Below are positions 7,710 to 16,700 of a stretch of DNA of 64,000 nt, in pieces. A program made the translations under genes and the position numbers. A model generated the notes under the pieces. That model was not told where the DNA came from, searched no databases, and saw nothing but the letters and a program-made list of their open reading frames with translations. The stretch is from Polyangiaceae bacterium (GTDB lineage Bacteria > Myxococcota_A > Polyangia > Polyangiales > Polyangiaceae), in contig JAHBVY010000001.1 of assembly GCA_019637265.1 (NCBI GenBank), positions 1,860,001-1,924,000 of the forward strand. Direction: 5' to 3'. Each line of letters opens with the position of its first letter. Positions within the stretch are counted from its first letter, which is position 1.

Positions 7710-9479
7710 ATGGGACTATCAGCGCGGCTCCGTTCAACGCTCATCGAGCTCAAGGCCACCGGGCGCACCCTGCGCCACGCGCGGCGGCTCATCCCCGGTT
7801 CGCGTTGGGGCGCCTCGGAGCTCGTGCGGCTGAACGCCGAGCGCTACCCGGGCCGCCCCGCCATCCTCTACCTGGATCAGCGCCTCACCTGGGGTGAGCT
7901 GAATCAGGCGGTGGATCGCTACGCGAGCTTCTTCGCGGATCGGGGGGTTGGGCAGGGCGATCGCGTGTCCCTGATCATGGACAATCGCCCAGACTTCCTC
8001 TTGATCGAGACCGCGCTGGGTCGCGTCGGCGCCACCGCCGCCCTGATCAACACCAACCTGACGCGCGAGCCGCTGATCCACGCCATCGAGATCGGGCGCC
8101 CCAAGCTGTGCGTGCTCGGCACCGAGCACGCGGCCCGCGTGCGTGAGGTGGCCAGCTCGCTGAGCCTGCCTGAAGCCGCGCTCTTGGCCCAGCGGGAGGA
8201 GCCAGGCGGCCCCAGCTCCGACTTCGAGGAGATGAACGCGAGCGTCGCGCGCGCCGTGCCCCGCCGTCATCAGCAGACGAAGAGCGGTGACGGCATGTGC
8301 TTCATCTACACCTCGGGCACCACGGGGCTGCCCAAGGCGGCGATCATCACGCACCACCGCTTCTTGCTCGCGGCGCACGTGTTCGGGCTCACGGTGCATC
8401 AAGCGAGCCCTGAAGACGTGATCTACGTCACGTTGCCGCTCTATCATTCGAGCGCGCAGTGGGCGGGCTGGGGCGCGGCGTGCACCAGCGGGGCGGCCTT
8501 GGCGCTGCGGCGGCGCTTCAGCGCCTCTGCGTTCTGGGATGACGTGGAGCGCTTCGGCGCCACCCGCTTCACGTACATCGGCGAGCTGTGCCGCTACCTC
8601 TTGAATCAGCCCGAGCGCCCGAACGAGCGCACCCATCGGCTGCAGATCGGGGTGGGCAATGGGCTCCGGCCGGACATCTGGGAGCGCTTCACGGGGCGCT
8701 TCAACATCCCGGCGATGCGCGAGTTCTACGGCGCCACCGAGGGCAACGCGCCGATGTTCAACATCGAGGGGCGCCCGGGGATGGTGGGGCGGCTGCGCCC
8801 GGGGCAGATCTTGGTGCGCTGCGATCTCGAGACGGGTGAGCTGGTGCGCGACCAGCGCGGGCGCTGCCGCGAAGTTTCCATAGGAGAAACGGGGCTGCTG
8901 CTCGGGCGCATCAACGCGGTCACCCGCTTCGATGGCTACGTGGACGAGCAAGCCACCTCCAAGAAGGTGGTCCACGGCGTGCTCAAGGTGGGCGACGTCT
9001 ACTTCAACTCGGGGGACTTGTTGGTGCGCCACGAGGACGGCTGGGCGTCGTTCGCCGATCGGGTGGGGGACACCTTCCGCTTCAAGGGCGAGAACGTCTC
9101 CACCAATGAGGTCGCGGAGGTGCTGAACGACGCGCCCGGCGTGCTCGAGAGCAACGTCTACGGGGTGACGGTGACGGGCATGGAAGGCCGCGCGGGGATG
9201 GCGAGCCTGAACGTGGACGACGGCTTCGACATCGACGCCTTCGCGAGCTTCGTCACGGAGCGGCTGCCGGCCTACCAGCGCCCCTACTTCGCGCGCGTGC
9301 AGCGCCAGATGCGGGTGACGCAGACGCTGAAGCACCAGAAGGTGGAGTACCGGCGGGAGGCTTACGACCCGCGCCTGGTGGGGGAAGACAAGCTCTACTT
9401 CTTGGACGAGGGCAGCTACCTGCCGATCGACGACGCGCTGTACGCACGGCTGTCGTCAGGTGAGCTGGCGCCGCGCTGA
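7710..9479 (+). CDS. Long-chain acyl-CoA synthetase, FATP/FadD6 type
   Basis: 589 residues, ATG at 7710. The AMP-binding P-loop YTSGTTGLPK is at about residue 200, with REFYGATEGN at about 338, and the FATP-type signature DRVGDTFRFKGENVSTNEV at about 450-468. The latter distinguishes the fatty-acid-transport-protein/FadD6 branch from FadD. It should activate long- or very-long-chain fatty acids to acyl-CoA using ATP, at the inner face of the membrane. A short positively charged N-terminal stretch precedes the domain. The gene is downstream of the FGE-like lipoprotein and converges with a hotdog thioesterase that could hydrolyse its products. Confidence 0.93.
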   Translation: MGLSARLRSTLIELKATGRTLRHARRLIPGSRWGASELVRLNAERYPGRPAILYLDQRLTWGELNQAVDRYASFFADRGVGQGDRVSLIMDNRPDFLLIETALGRVGATAALINTNLTREPLIHAIEIGRPKLCVLGTEHAARVREVASSLSLPEAALLAQREEPGGPSSDFEEMNASVARAVPRRHQQTKSGDGMCFIYTSGTTGLPKAAIITHHRFLLAAHVFGLTVHQASPEDVIYVTLPLYHSSAQWAGWGAACTSGAALALRRRFSASAFWDDVERFGATRFTYIGELCRYLLNQPERPNERTHRLQIGVGNGLRPDIWERFTGRFNIPAMREFYGATEGNAPMFNIEGRPGMVGRLRPGQILVRCDLETGELVRDQRGRCREVSIGETGLLLGRINAVTRFDGYVDEQATSKKVVHGVLKVGDVYFNSGDLLVRHEDGWASFADRVGDTFRFKGENVSTNEVAEVLNDAPGVLESNVYGVTVTGMEGRAGMASLNVDDGFDIDAFASFVTERLPAYQRPYFARVQRQMRVTQTLKHQKVEYRREAYDPRLVGEDKLYFLDEGSYLPIDDALYARLSSGELAPR

Positions 9480-9528
9480 GCCCGGCTCCGCGCTCGAATG
9501 GCGGCGCTCGGGTGGCGGCGCGCGAGCC

Positions 9529-9960
9529 CTACCCCTGCTCGGGGCCGAGCAGCGCCTGCGTCAAGTCGTCAGGGATCCGCCGGGGGCGCCCGGCGTCGTC
9601 CACGCAGCAGAGCATCGTGTCCCCGCGGCAGAGCAGCTCCTCACCGCGCAGCACCTGATACGAGAAGCCGACGCGCACCCGGGTGAGCACCGCGAGCCGC
9701 GCCACCACCTGGAGCTCGTCGTCGAAGCGCGCCGAGCGCAGGTACTCGAGGCCGGCGGACACCACCGGCAGGTGCCTCCCCTCCGCCCAGCGCGCGTAGA
9801 TCACCCCGCGGCGGCGCAGGTACTCCACGCGCGCGAGCTCGAAGTAGCTGAGGTAGGCCGCGTGATGAACGATGCCCATCAGGTCGGTCTCACCGAAGCG
9901 CACCCGGAGCGATGCTCGGGTCTCGGCGTCGGGGGTGAGCGGCGTCTCCGGTACTTTCAT
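9529..9960 (-). CDS. Acyl-CoA thioesterase, 4-hydroxybenzoyl-CoA thioesterase/YbgC type
   Basis: 143 residues from the ATG at 9960; a frame back to 10014 lacks support. RVRFGETDLMGIVHHAAYL carries the hotdog catalytic Asp (D26) and the following GIVHHAAYLSYFELAR helix typical of this family; the length is standard. It is cytosolic and hydrolyses acyl-CoA thioesters. It converges with the acyl-CoA synthetase gene (49 bp between stops), so a linked role in fatty-acid handling is plausible but not shown. Confidence 0.9.
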   Translation of the reverse strand: MKVPETPLTPDAETRASLRVRFGETDLMGIVHHAAYLSYFELARVEYLRRRGVIYARWAEGRHLPVVSAGLEYLRSARFDDELQVVARLAVLTRVRVGFSYQVLRGEELLCRGDTMLCCVDDAGRPRRIPDDLTQALLGPEQG

Positions 9961-10120
9961 CGCGTCAGATTGGCAGACTGCAGTGCGAGCGGACAAGCGC
10001 CACGCCGAACCCAACCCACCCCTCGAGCCGAGGCGCGGTGACGCGCGATCTGCCGCAGCGTGTCATTCAGTTTCGCGCCCTCGTGCTTTTATTGAGCGCG
10101 CTCTTGGCTATTCTCCCGCC

Positions 10121-11947
10121 ATGAAGCTCTGGGCGCCGCTGTTCTTCTTGTCTTGCCTCTCCCTCTCGCTGGCGTGCTCCACCACGGGCGAAGGCGAACG
10201 CGTGAAGGGGTCGGGCGGCAGCTCGAACGGCGGCAACGGCAACGGCGGTTCAGGGGGCGGCGTGTGCATCCCCTGCATCGAGAACGTGTACCAACCCTGC
10301 ACCGGCAGCGGCGAGCCACGCGACTGCGGCGCGGAGAACCTCACCTGCATCGCCGAGCTCGGCTGCGTCGCCTGCGATCCCATCGAGAACACCTGCGTCG
10401 GTAACGAGGTCCACGCTTGCAACGCGGACGGCAGCGTGGGCTCGCTCATCGAGACTTGCGACGCCGGCCAGGGGCTGCTCTGCAACAAGGGGCGCTGCAC
10501 CACGGAGTGTGAGAAGGAGGCCGACTCGCCCTCCAACGTGGGGTGTGAGTTCTGGGCAGTGGATCTGCCCAATGAGCGCGTCCGCACCATCCTCCCTTTG
10601 TCCGCCGCGGAGTCACCCTGGGGTGTGGTGCTGGCCAACGCGGGCATCACCCCGGCGCACGTCACGGTGGAGCGCAACGTCGCGCCCGTGGGGCAGCCGC
10701 TGCAGCTCCAAGTAGTGCACACCGGCGTCATCCCGGTGGACGGCATCGAGCCCATCGGCCTGCCCACCGCCGAGATCTCCGGGCCCATCGTCAGCGACCC
10801 GCCCGGTCCCCCCGGCTCTCAGCTCACGTCGCTGGCGTTCCGCATCACCACCACCGCGCCGGTGGTCGCCTACCAGTTCAACACCTTCACCAACACCTAC
10901 ACCAACGACGCCTCGCTCTTGTTGCCGCGCTCCGGCCTCGGCACCCTGCACCGCATCCTCGGCTACGTGCCCGCCAAGCCGGTGGCCGTCCCCGGCTTCA
11001 ACATCCCGGGGATCCCGGAGCGCTCGTTCGTCACCGTGATCGGCGTGGAGCCCAACACCCGCGTGCGGATCAAGGCAGGTGGGCGCATCAACACGGACAC
11101 GGTGCACATCCCCAGGATGGAGACGGGGGATGAGTTCGAGATCACCATCGGCCCGTTCGACGTGCTGAACCTCGGCTCCGAGGGCATGCCCGGCGACCTC
11201 ACCGGCACCTGGGTGGAGAGCTCGAAGCCCGTCTCCGTCTTTTCCAGCACGGAAACGGCCTCCATCCGGCGACCCAACATGCCGTCGGACGCAGGCAGCT
11301 GCTGCACCGACCACCTGGAAGAGCAGATCTTCCCCGTCACCGCGCTCGGTCGTGAGTTCGTGATCACGCGCAGCCCGCCGCGCGGCACCAGCGACGTCGA
11401 GGAGGACTTGGTGCGCTTCCTCGGGGTCGCGGAGACGACCGAGATCACCACCAACCTCCCGGGCGGGGACGCCCAGTTCACCCTCGCTCCCGGCGAGCTG
11501 CGCGAGGTGTGGACCAAGGTGGATTTCGTCGCGACGGCCACCAAGCCCGTGATGATTGGTCAGCTGCTGGTCAGCCAGGAGACGACCGAGCAGGGCCGCG
11601 GTGATCCGTCGCTCACCATCTTCCCACCCACCGAACAATACCGTCGGGACTACGCCTTCCTCATCCCGCCCACCTGGCCCAGCAACGACCTGGTCGTCAG
11701 CACCACCGAGTCGAACGTGCTCACCATGGACGGCCAACCGCTCACCGGCTGCACCACCGCGCCGGCGGGCACGGTGGCTGGCATCACCTACGTGGCGAAG
11801 CGCTGCCCCGTGTCCGAGGGCCGGCACCGCGTGAGCGGGACCGAGCCCTTCGGCATCACCGTCTACGGCTACTCGGGGCCCGCGTCCTTCGCCTTCGCCG
11901 GCGGCGCCGACGTGAAGCCCGTGTACGAGCCACCCCCGGTGTTCTGA
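10121..11947 (+). CDS. IgGFc-binding-like lipoprotein
   Basis: 608 residues from the ATG at 10121; the longer frame from 9872 overlaps the divergent thioesterase and is not used. MKLWAPLFFLSCLSLSLAC is a lipoprotein signal, followed by a Gly/Asn stalk (residues about 28-48). A Cys-rich module (about residues 50-140) follows. The main domain (about 145-600) has repeated beta-strand patterns such as VVAYQFNTF, RSFVTVIGVEPNTRVRIKAGG, FDVLNLGSE and PVSVFSSTE. These are characteristic of the IgGFc-binding domain found in many secreted myxobacterial proteins. A surface adhesion role is inferred from the family, not shown. It ends in a 231-bp convergent intergenic region rich in repeats. Confidence 0.8.
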   Translation: MKLWAPLFFLSCLSLSLACSTTGEGERVKGSGGSSNGGNGNGGSGGGVCIPCIENVYQPCTGSGEPRDCGAENLTCIAELGCVACDPIENTCVGNEVHACNADGSVGSLIETCDAGQGLLCNKGRCTTECEKEADSPSNVGCEFWAVDLPNERVRTILPLSAAESPWGVVLANAGITPAHVTVERNVAPVGQPLQLQVVHTGVIPVDGIEPIGLPTAEISGPIVSDPPGPPGSQLTSLAFRITTTAPVVAYQFNTFTNTYTNDASLLLPRSGLGTLHRILGYVPAKPVAVPGFNIPGIPERSFVTVIGVEPNTRVRIKAGGRINTDTVHIPRMETGDEFEITIGPFDVLNLGSEGMPGDLTGTWVESSKPVSVFSSTETASIRRPNMPSDAGSCCTDHLEEQIFPVTALGREFVITRSPPRGTSDVEEDLVRFLGVAETTEITTNLPGGDAQFTLAPGELREVWTKVDFVATATKPVMIGQLLVSQETTEQGRGDPSLTIFPPTEQYRRDYAFLIPPTWPSNDLVVSTTESNVLTMDGQPLTGCTTAPAGTVAGITYVAKRCPVSEGRHRVSGTEPFGITVYGYSGPASFAFAGGADVKPVYEPPPVF

Positions 11948-11982
11948 GGCTGCGCTGACCACCCTCTAAGTCAGTCATACTG

Positions 11983-12008
11983 TTTTTTTTGGGGGGGGTT
12001 CGGTTGCC
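11983..12008 (+). repeat. T/G-tract element, divergent copy
   Basis: T8 then G8, followed by TTCGGTTGCC. The tracts are intact, but the 3' part differs from both type A and type B. It lies between convergent genes, 35 bp after the IgGFc-like gene. Confidence 0.75.
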
Positions 12009-12050
12009 ATGAGAGCACCCGAGCGGCTCTATGGTGCAATGAGAGGCGCT

Positions 12051-12103
12051 GTGAGTCCTCGCGATCAGGTCCCACCAAGCGCCGCGAGTCCTCGTGATCA
12101 GGT
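12051..12103. repeat. Two 20-bp direct repeats, 33 bp apart
   Basis: GTGAGTCCTCGCGATCAGGT at 12051 and GCGAGTCCTCGTGATCAGGT at 12084 differ at two positions. The second runs straight into a palindromic repeat. Noncoding. Confidence 0.85.
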
Positions 12104-12125
12104 AGGGGCGGGTTCAAACCCGCCC
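12102..12125. repeat. Palindromic GTAGGGGCG repeat (hairpin)
   Basis: GTAGGG followed by a perfect 9-bp stem, GGGCGGGTT / AACCCGCCC (12106-12114 with 12117-12125). It belongs to the GTAGGGGCG...CGCCCCTAC family seen at four other places in the window. Confidence 0.8.
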
Positions 12126-12128
12126 GCA

Positions 12129-12156
12129 CAAAAACACTCCGCACAGAGGCGGAGTG
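12129..12156 (-). terminator. Intrinsic terminator of the DUF3943 gene
   Basis: On the minus strand, CACTCCGC and GCGGAGTG (12156-12149 with 12142-12135, loop of 6) form a perfect 8-bp stem, followed directly by TTTTTGTG. It lies 23 bp past the stop of the minus-strand gene. Confidence 0.85.
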
Positions 12157-12178
12157 CACCAATCGTCAGCTGAACAGC

Positions 12179-12958
12179 TCAGCACGGCGCGCCGAGGCCG
12201 CGCTCGAGCTCACCGAGCGGGTCGAGCACACCGCGCACCACGTGGCGGAGCCCGCCGCGCAGCTTGCCGGCCTCGCGATACATCAAGTACCGCGCCTCCC
12301 CCAGCACCAGCCCGGACAGCGGCGTGAACCACAGATCCAGCGCGCTCGGCCTCACCTCGTTGGCCTCGAAGGCGTACTCCCACACCGCGCTCGCCGCGGT
12401 GGTGAAGGCGAGCGCGGTGAGCACCGAGTGACCGCAGCGCCGCGTGCGGTAGTGGAGCTCGCTGCCGAACAGCCCGTGCCCCACGACGTTGATCCACCAC
12501 GCGTCGCCATCCCACTCGAACGCTCGCTGGGAGCCGTCCCAGTACGGCGCCGAGGTGAACGCCGTCTGGTAGTTCTCGAGCCAGCCGCTCACGTCGGTGC
12601 GCGCGAACGGCTCCGGCCACAACCACGCCGCTCCGAGGCGCATGCCCACCATCAACCCAGCGCTGTGCGCGAGGGGCACGCCCCACGACGGCTCGGGTTG
12701 CTCATGCGTCGGATGGGATGCGTCGAGGTGCGCGGCGCTCGGTGCGCCCTCGGATCGCGCCAACAGCTGGGGTGGATCCAGCTGGAGCGGGCCCGGCTCC
12801 CCATCGCTCGCCAGCACCCCGAGCAGCGCGATCCAGGGCCAGCCCATGGCCACAGCGTAGAGCACCGCGATCCGCTTGCCACGGAGTCGGTGCTGTCGGC
12901 GTAACCATTCGACATCATTGGCTTTTTTGAGCGCCGCTCGCCGCGCTGCGCGGCCCAA
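12179..12958 (-). CDS. DUF3943-type envelope protein
   Basis: Up to 259 residues. The start is uncertain: 12958 gives a Lys/Arg-rich lead before the hydrophobic segment, while an ATG at 12847 starts exactly at MGWPWIALLGVLA. After a linker, the core has WWINVVGHGLFGSELHY, SAVWEYAFEANEVRPSALDLWFTPLSG and GEARYLM. This order (a W-x-N-x-x-GH-G motif, then WEY-x-FE, then PS-x-D-x-x-x-TP-x-x-G) is that of DUF3943 proteins. Family members are predicted membrane or outer-membrane-associated and of unknown function. A good intrinsic terminator follows the gene. No obvious operon partner. Confidence 0.75.
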   Translation of the reverse strand: MGRAARRAALKKANDVEWLRRQHRLRGKRIAVLYAVAMGWPWIALLGVLASDGEPGPLQLDPPQLLARSEGAPSAAHLDASHPTHEQPEPSWGVPLAHSAGLMVGMRLGAAWLWPEPFARTDVSGWLENYQTAFTSAPYWDGSQRAFEWDGDAWWINVVGHGLFGSELHYRTRRCGHSVLTALAFTTAASAVWEYAFEANEVRPSALDLWFTPLSGLVLGEARYLMYREAGKLRGGLRHVVRGVLDPLGELERGLGAPC

Positions 12959-13122
12959 CGCCTCACGGTCACTGAAAATGTAGAGAAAGAAGAGTCACGA
13001 ACCGGGGCGACGTCGCCACCTGATGCCGTGACCGTCGCAGCGCGCTCAGTAGACCCAGGTGGAACGGCGAGCGGAGCCGCCCCGGACACCGGTACGCTCT
13101 CGAGCATGGGAGGGACGACTCG

Positions 13123-13722
13123 ATGACCGCGGAGGCAACCATGGAGAGGAGCGCCAGCGCCGGGGAGCCGGAGGCCGAGCTCGCTCGGCTGATTCAGGTG
13201 GGAGAGCACCGAGAGGCGCTTCGGCTGTGCGCTGAGCAGTACGCCGCGAGCGTCGGGCGGCTGTGCATGGCGCTGCTCGGCTCGCAGGCGGAGGCGGAGG
13301 ACACGACGCAGGAGATCTTGCTCGAGGCGCACGCGGGGTTCGCTGGGTGGCGCGCGGAGGGGAGCTTCAAGGCTTGGCTGTTCGCCATCGCCCGGCGCCG
13401 CTGCGCGAAGGCGCTCGAGCGTCGGGGCCGGCGCGAGCAGCGCCTCAGGCTGGTCCAACCCCCCCCACCCCATGAGCACGCAGAAGACTGGGTGATCCGC
13501 CAAGAGCGCGCGGTGAGGGCGAGGAGCGCCATCGCCGAGATCCGCCCGAGCCTACGTGAGGCGCTGGTGCTCCGCTATGGCGCGGAACTCAGCTTCAAAG
13601 AGGTGGGGGACGCGTGCGGCATCGAAGAGGTGGCCGCGCGCAAGCGTGTGTCGCGCGCTTTGGCGCGCCTGCGAGAAGCCATGTCCGACGGTGAGGCCCT
13701 TTCGGGCAGCGAACGGGAGTGA
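13123..13722 (+). CDS. ECF-family RNA polymerase sigma factor
   Basis: 199 residues, ATG at 13123. Region 2 is at about residues 35-100, with AEAEDTTQEILLEAHAGFAGWRAEGSFKAWLFAIARRRCAK (the D-x-x-Q-E motif and the W-x-F-x-IA-R-R helix). Region 4 is at about 138-185, with LREALVLRYGAELSFKEVGDACGIEEVAARKRVSRALARLR, a clear helix-turn-helix. The length is normal for an ECF sigma. The next gene starts 4 bp after its stop and encodes a FecR-domain membrane protein, which is the likely anti-sigma or signalling partner. Its target promoters cannot be read from this window. Confidence 0.93.
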   Translation: MTAEATMERSASAGEPEAELARLIQVGEHREALRLCAEQYAASVGRLCMALLGSQAEAEDTTQEILLEAHAGFAGWRAEGSFKAWLFAIARRRCAKALERRGRREQRLRLVQPPPPHEHAEDWVIRQERAVRARSAIAEIRPSLREALVLRYGAELSFKEVGDACGIEEVAARKRVSRALARLREAMSDGEALSGSERE

Positions 13723-13726
13723 CGAG

Positions 13727-16700
13727 ATGACCGATCCACGTAGTCAGCCAAGCATCGATGACCACCTCGTCGACCTGATCGAGGGCACCGCCGATGAGCA
13801 GGTGCTCGATCTAGTCGCGAGCTCCCCCGCCCACCGCGACGCTCGCTTCGAGGCCGAGCAAGCGGTGATCCTCGCGCGCCAAGCGGGCGCCGACTTCACG
13901 CTCCCGACGGACTTCGCCGCGCGCGTGCTGAGCGCGCTGGACGCCCAGCAGGCCGCTGGCGCCGAGCCGCAGTCAGCTGAAATGCCTACTCTGCTGAACG
14001 CACCCGCGCTCACCGCGGAGGGCGCGCCCGTCACTGAGCGGCTGCCCGCCGTGAGCCATGGACAGTCTCCCGATCCCAATACGGTGAGCGCCGCTGAGGC
14101 CTCCAGCGCCGCCGAGGCGACCAGCCCCGCCGTAGCAGCGAGCGGCGCCGCCGTGGCGAGCGACGCGAGCCCGGGGACCACGAGCACCGCCGAAGGTGCC
14201 ACGAGCGACGCCCCCCAAGGGGAGAAGCAGGCGAGCGACGCCAAGCCGAGCGCCGAGCCCGCCGCGCCGATCTCCATCGCGACCGCGCGGAAGCGTCGCT
14301 TCGCCTACGCCGCCGCCGGGCTCACCGGGCTGGCAGCGGCGGTCGGCCTGACCTGGATCGTCTCGACTCAGCGAGCCACCGAGGAGGGCCCCGTAGCCGA
14401 TGGCTGGCGCGGCGAGGTGACCGAGCTGTTCGGCTCGGGGCTCAGCGTCTGCGACAAGGCGGGCGATTGCAGCGCCGCGAAGGCGGGCGCGGCGCTCGTC
14501 CCTGGCGCCTCGATCCGCACCGACGAGAACACGCGGGTGAGCTTGTCGCTCGCCGATGGCAGCCAGCTCACCCTGGATCGATCGAGCGAGCTCCGGCTGA
14601 CGCCGGGGCAGGCGCGGAGCGCTCAGCTGCTGAAGGGTCGGCTGGCGGCGGACATCACCCCTCAGGCCGACCGCGCGCGCTTCGCGCTGCCGGAGGGCCA
14701 CGTGGAGGTGCTGGGCACCAAGTTCGCCATCACCCTCGCGGACCAGGCGGCGAGCGTCGACGTCAGCCGCGGCTCGGTGAAGCTCACTGACCAAAACGGC
14801 GCGGAGGTGGTGATCGGCGCCGGGGAGCAGGGTCGCCTGTACTCAGGGCTCCCGCCCTACGCCGCCACCACCACGGCGCTCGCCGAGTCGCTCGCCTGGA
14901 GCGACTTCACGAGCCAGCGCGAGCAGGAGGAGCACGATCTTCGAGGGCTGGGGGAGCTCCGCGCGAAGAAGCCGGGGGAGACGGACGAGCGCAAGGGCGC
15001 CGTGCGGCTGACCTCGCACCAGCTGAAGGTGCGGATCGTCGGGCAGATCGCCCGCACCGAGATCGAGGAGGTCTTCACCAATCAGACTGACGAGGTGCTC
15101 GAGGGGATCTTCCGCTTCCCGCTCCCGCCGGACGCCAAGATCGAGCGCCTGGCGCTGGACGTGGACGGCAAGCTCGAGGAGGGCGCCTTCGTCGAGCGCG
15201 ATCGGGCGGCGGCGATCTGGCGTGGGACGATCGCCAACGCGGCGCCCAAGGTGCGTCAGCAAATCCGCGAGGAAATCATCTGGGTGCCTGGCCCCTGGCG
15301 CGATCCGGCGCTGCTCGAGTGGCAGCGCGGCGGCCGCTTCGAGCTCCGGGTGTTCCCGATCCCGAAGCGCAGCGCGCGGCGCGTGGTGCTCGCCTACAGC
15401 CAGGTCATCAAGCAGAGCGCGGGGGTGCGTCGCTACACCTACCCGCTGGCTCACGACCCGAGCGGCACCACCGAGGTCGACCGCTTCTCGATGGATGTCC
15501 AGGTGCGCGGCCACGACGGAGCGTTCGGGGTGAGCACCCTGGGCTACCCCATGGAGCACGAGCAGGGCGCCGACCAAGCCACGCGACGCAGCTTCGAGCG
15601 GACCAGCTTCAAGCCCGCGGGCGATCTGGTGGTGGAGTACGCGCTCCCCGACCGCGACCGCGAGCTCACCGCCTGGACCTACAAGCCGAGCGGCGACGAG
15701 CTGGCCAAGCAGGACGCGAGCGGCGGCAGCTACGTCGCCATCGCGCTGAAGCCGAGCCTGCCGCGCGCGGACGCCAGCCAGCACCGCGACTTCGTGTTCG
15801 TCGTCGACGCCAGCCGCTCCATGTACGGCGAGCGCTACCAGCGCGCCTCGGACCTCACCACCCGCGTGATCCGAGAGCTGGACTCGAACGATCGGGTCAC
15901 GGTGATCGCCTGCGACACCACCTGCCGCGGGATGAACACCGGGATGCTGCAGCCCGGCATGGAGACGGCGGAGGCCGCCAAGCGTTTCCTCGAGGAAAAG
16001 CCGCCGGAGGGTGGCTCGGACGTGGGCGGCGCGGTGGACGCCGCCCGACGAGCGGCGCCGCGAGACGGCTCGCGCGCGCTGCGGGTGGTGTACATCGGGG
16101 ACGGCGCGCCTACGCTAGGCGCCATCCGCCCGGCGTTCATCGAGGACTGGGTGCGCCGCGCGTTGCCCTCGGGCAGCGGGACGCTCACGGCGGTGGCGAT
16201 CGGCGCGGACGCCGACCTCGACACGCTGAACGCCATGGCGCGAGGCGGTGGTGGGGTGGTGCTGCCGTTCGTGCCGGGCCAGCGGCTCTCCGAGGCGGCG
16301 TACGGTGTGCTCAGCGCGACTTACGGCGCGAGCCTCGAGGATGTCCGGGTGGAGCTCCCGCCTGGGCTGACCGAGATCGCCCCCAGCCGCATGAACAGCA
16401 TCTTGGCTGGCGGTGAGGAGCTGGTGGTCGCGCGCATGGTGGGGGACCGCGTGGAGGGTGAGGTCAAGCTGACAGGAGCGCTCGGCGGGCAGCGCTTCGA
16501 GCGCAGCTACCCAGTGACGCTCACCGCCACCAGCGAGCGCGGTAACACCTTCGTGCCGCGGCTGTTCGCCGCCGCCAAGATAGCGGACCTCGAGCTTCAA
16601 GCGACGGACGGCGCCAAACAAGAGGCGGTGAAGCTCTCGCAGCGGTTCAACATCGCGAGCCGCCACACCTCGCTGCTCGTGCTGGAGAGCCCGGCCATGT

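Noticed and set aside
12102-12130. GGTTCAAACCC resembling a tRNA T-arm
   Set aside because: It is the loop of a perfect palindromic repeat; no acceptor, D or anticodon arms surround it.
15319-16416. Long frame inside the FecR-VIT-VWA gene
   Set aside because: Shadow frame in a different phase with Arg/Ala-rich translation and no motifs.
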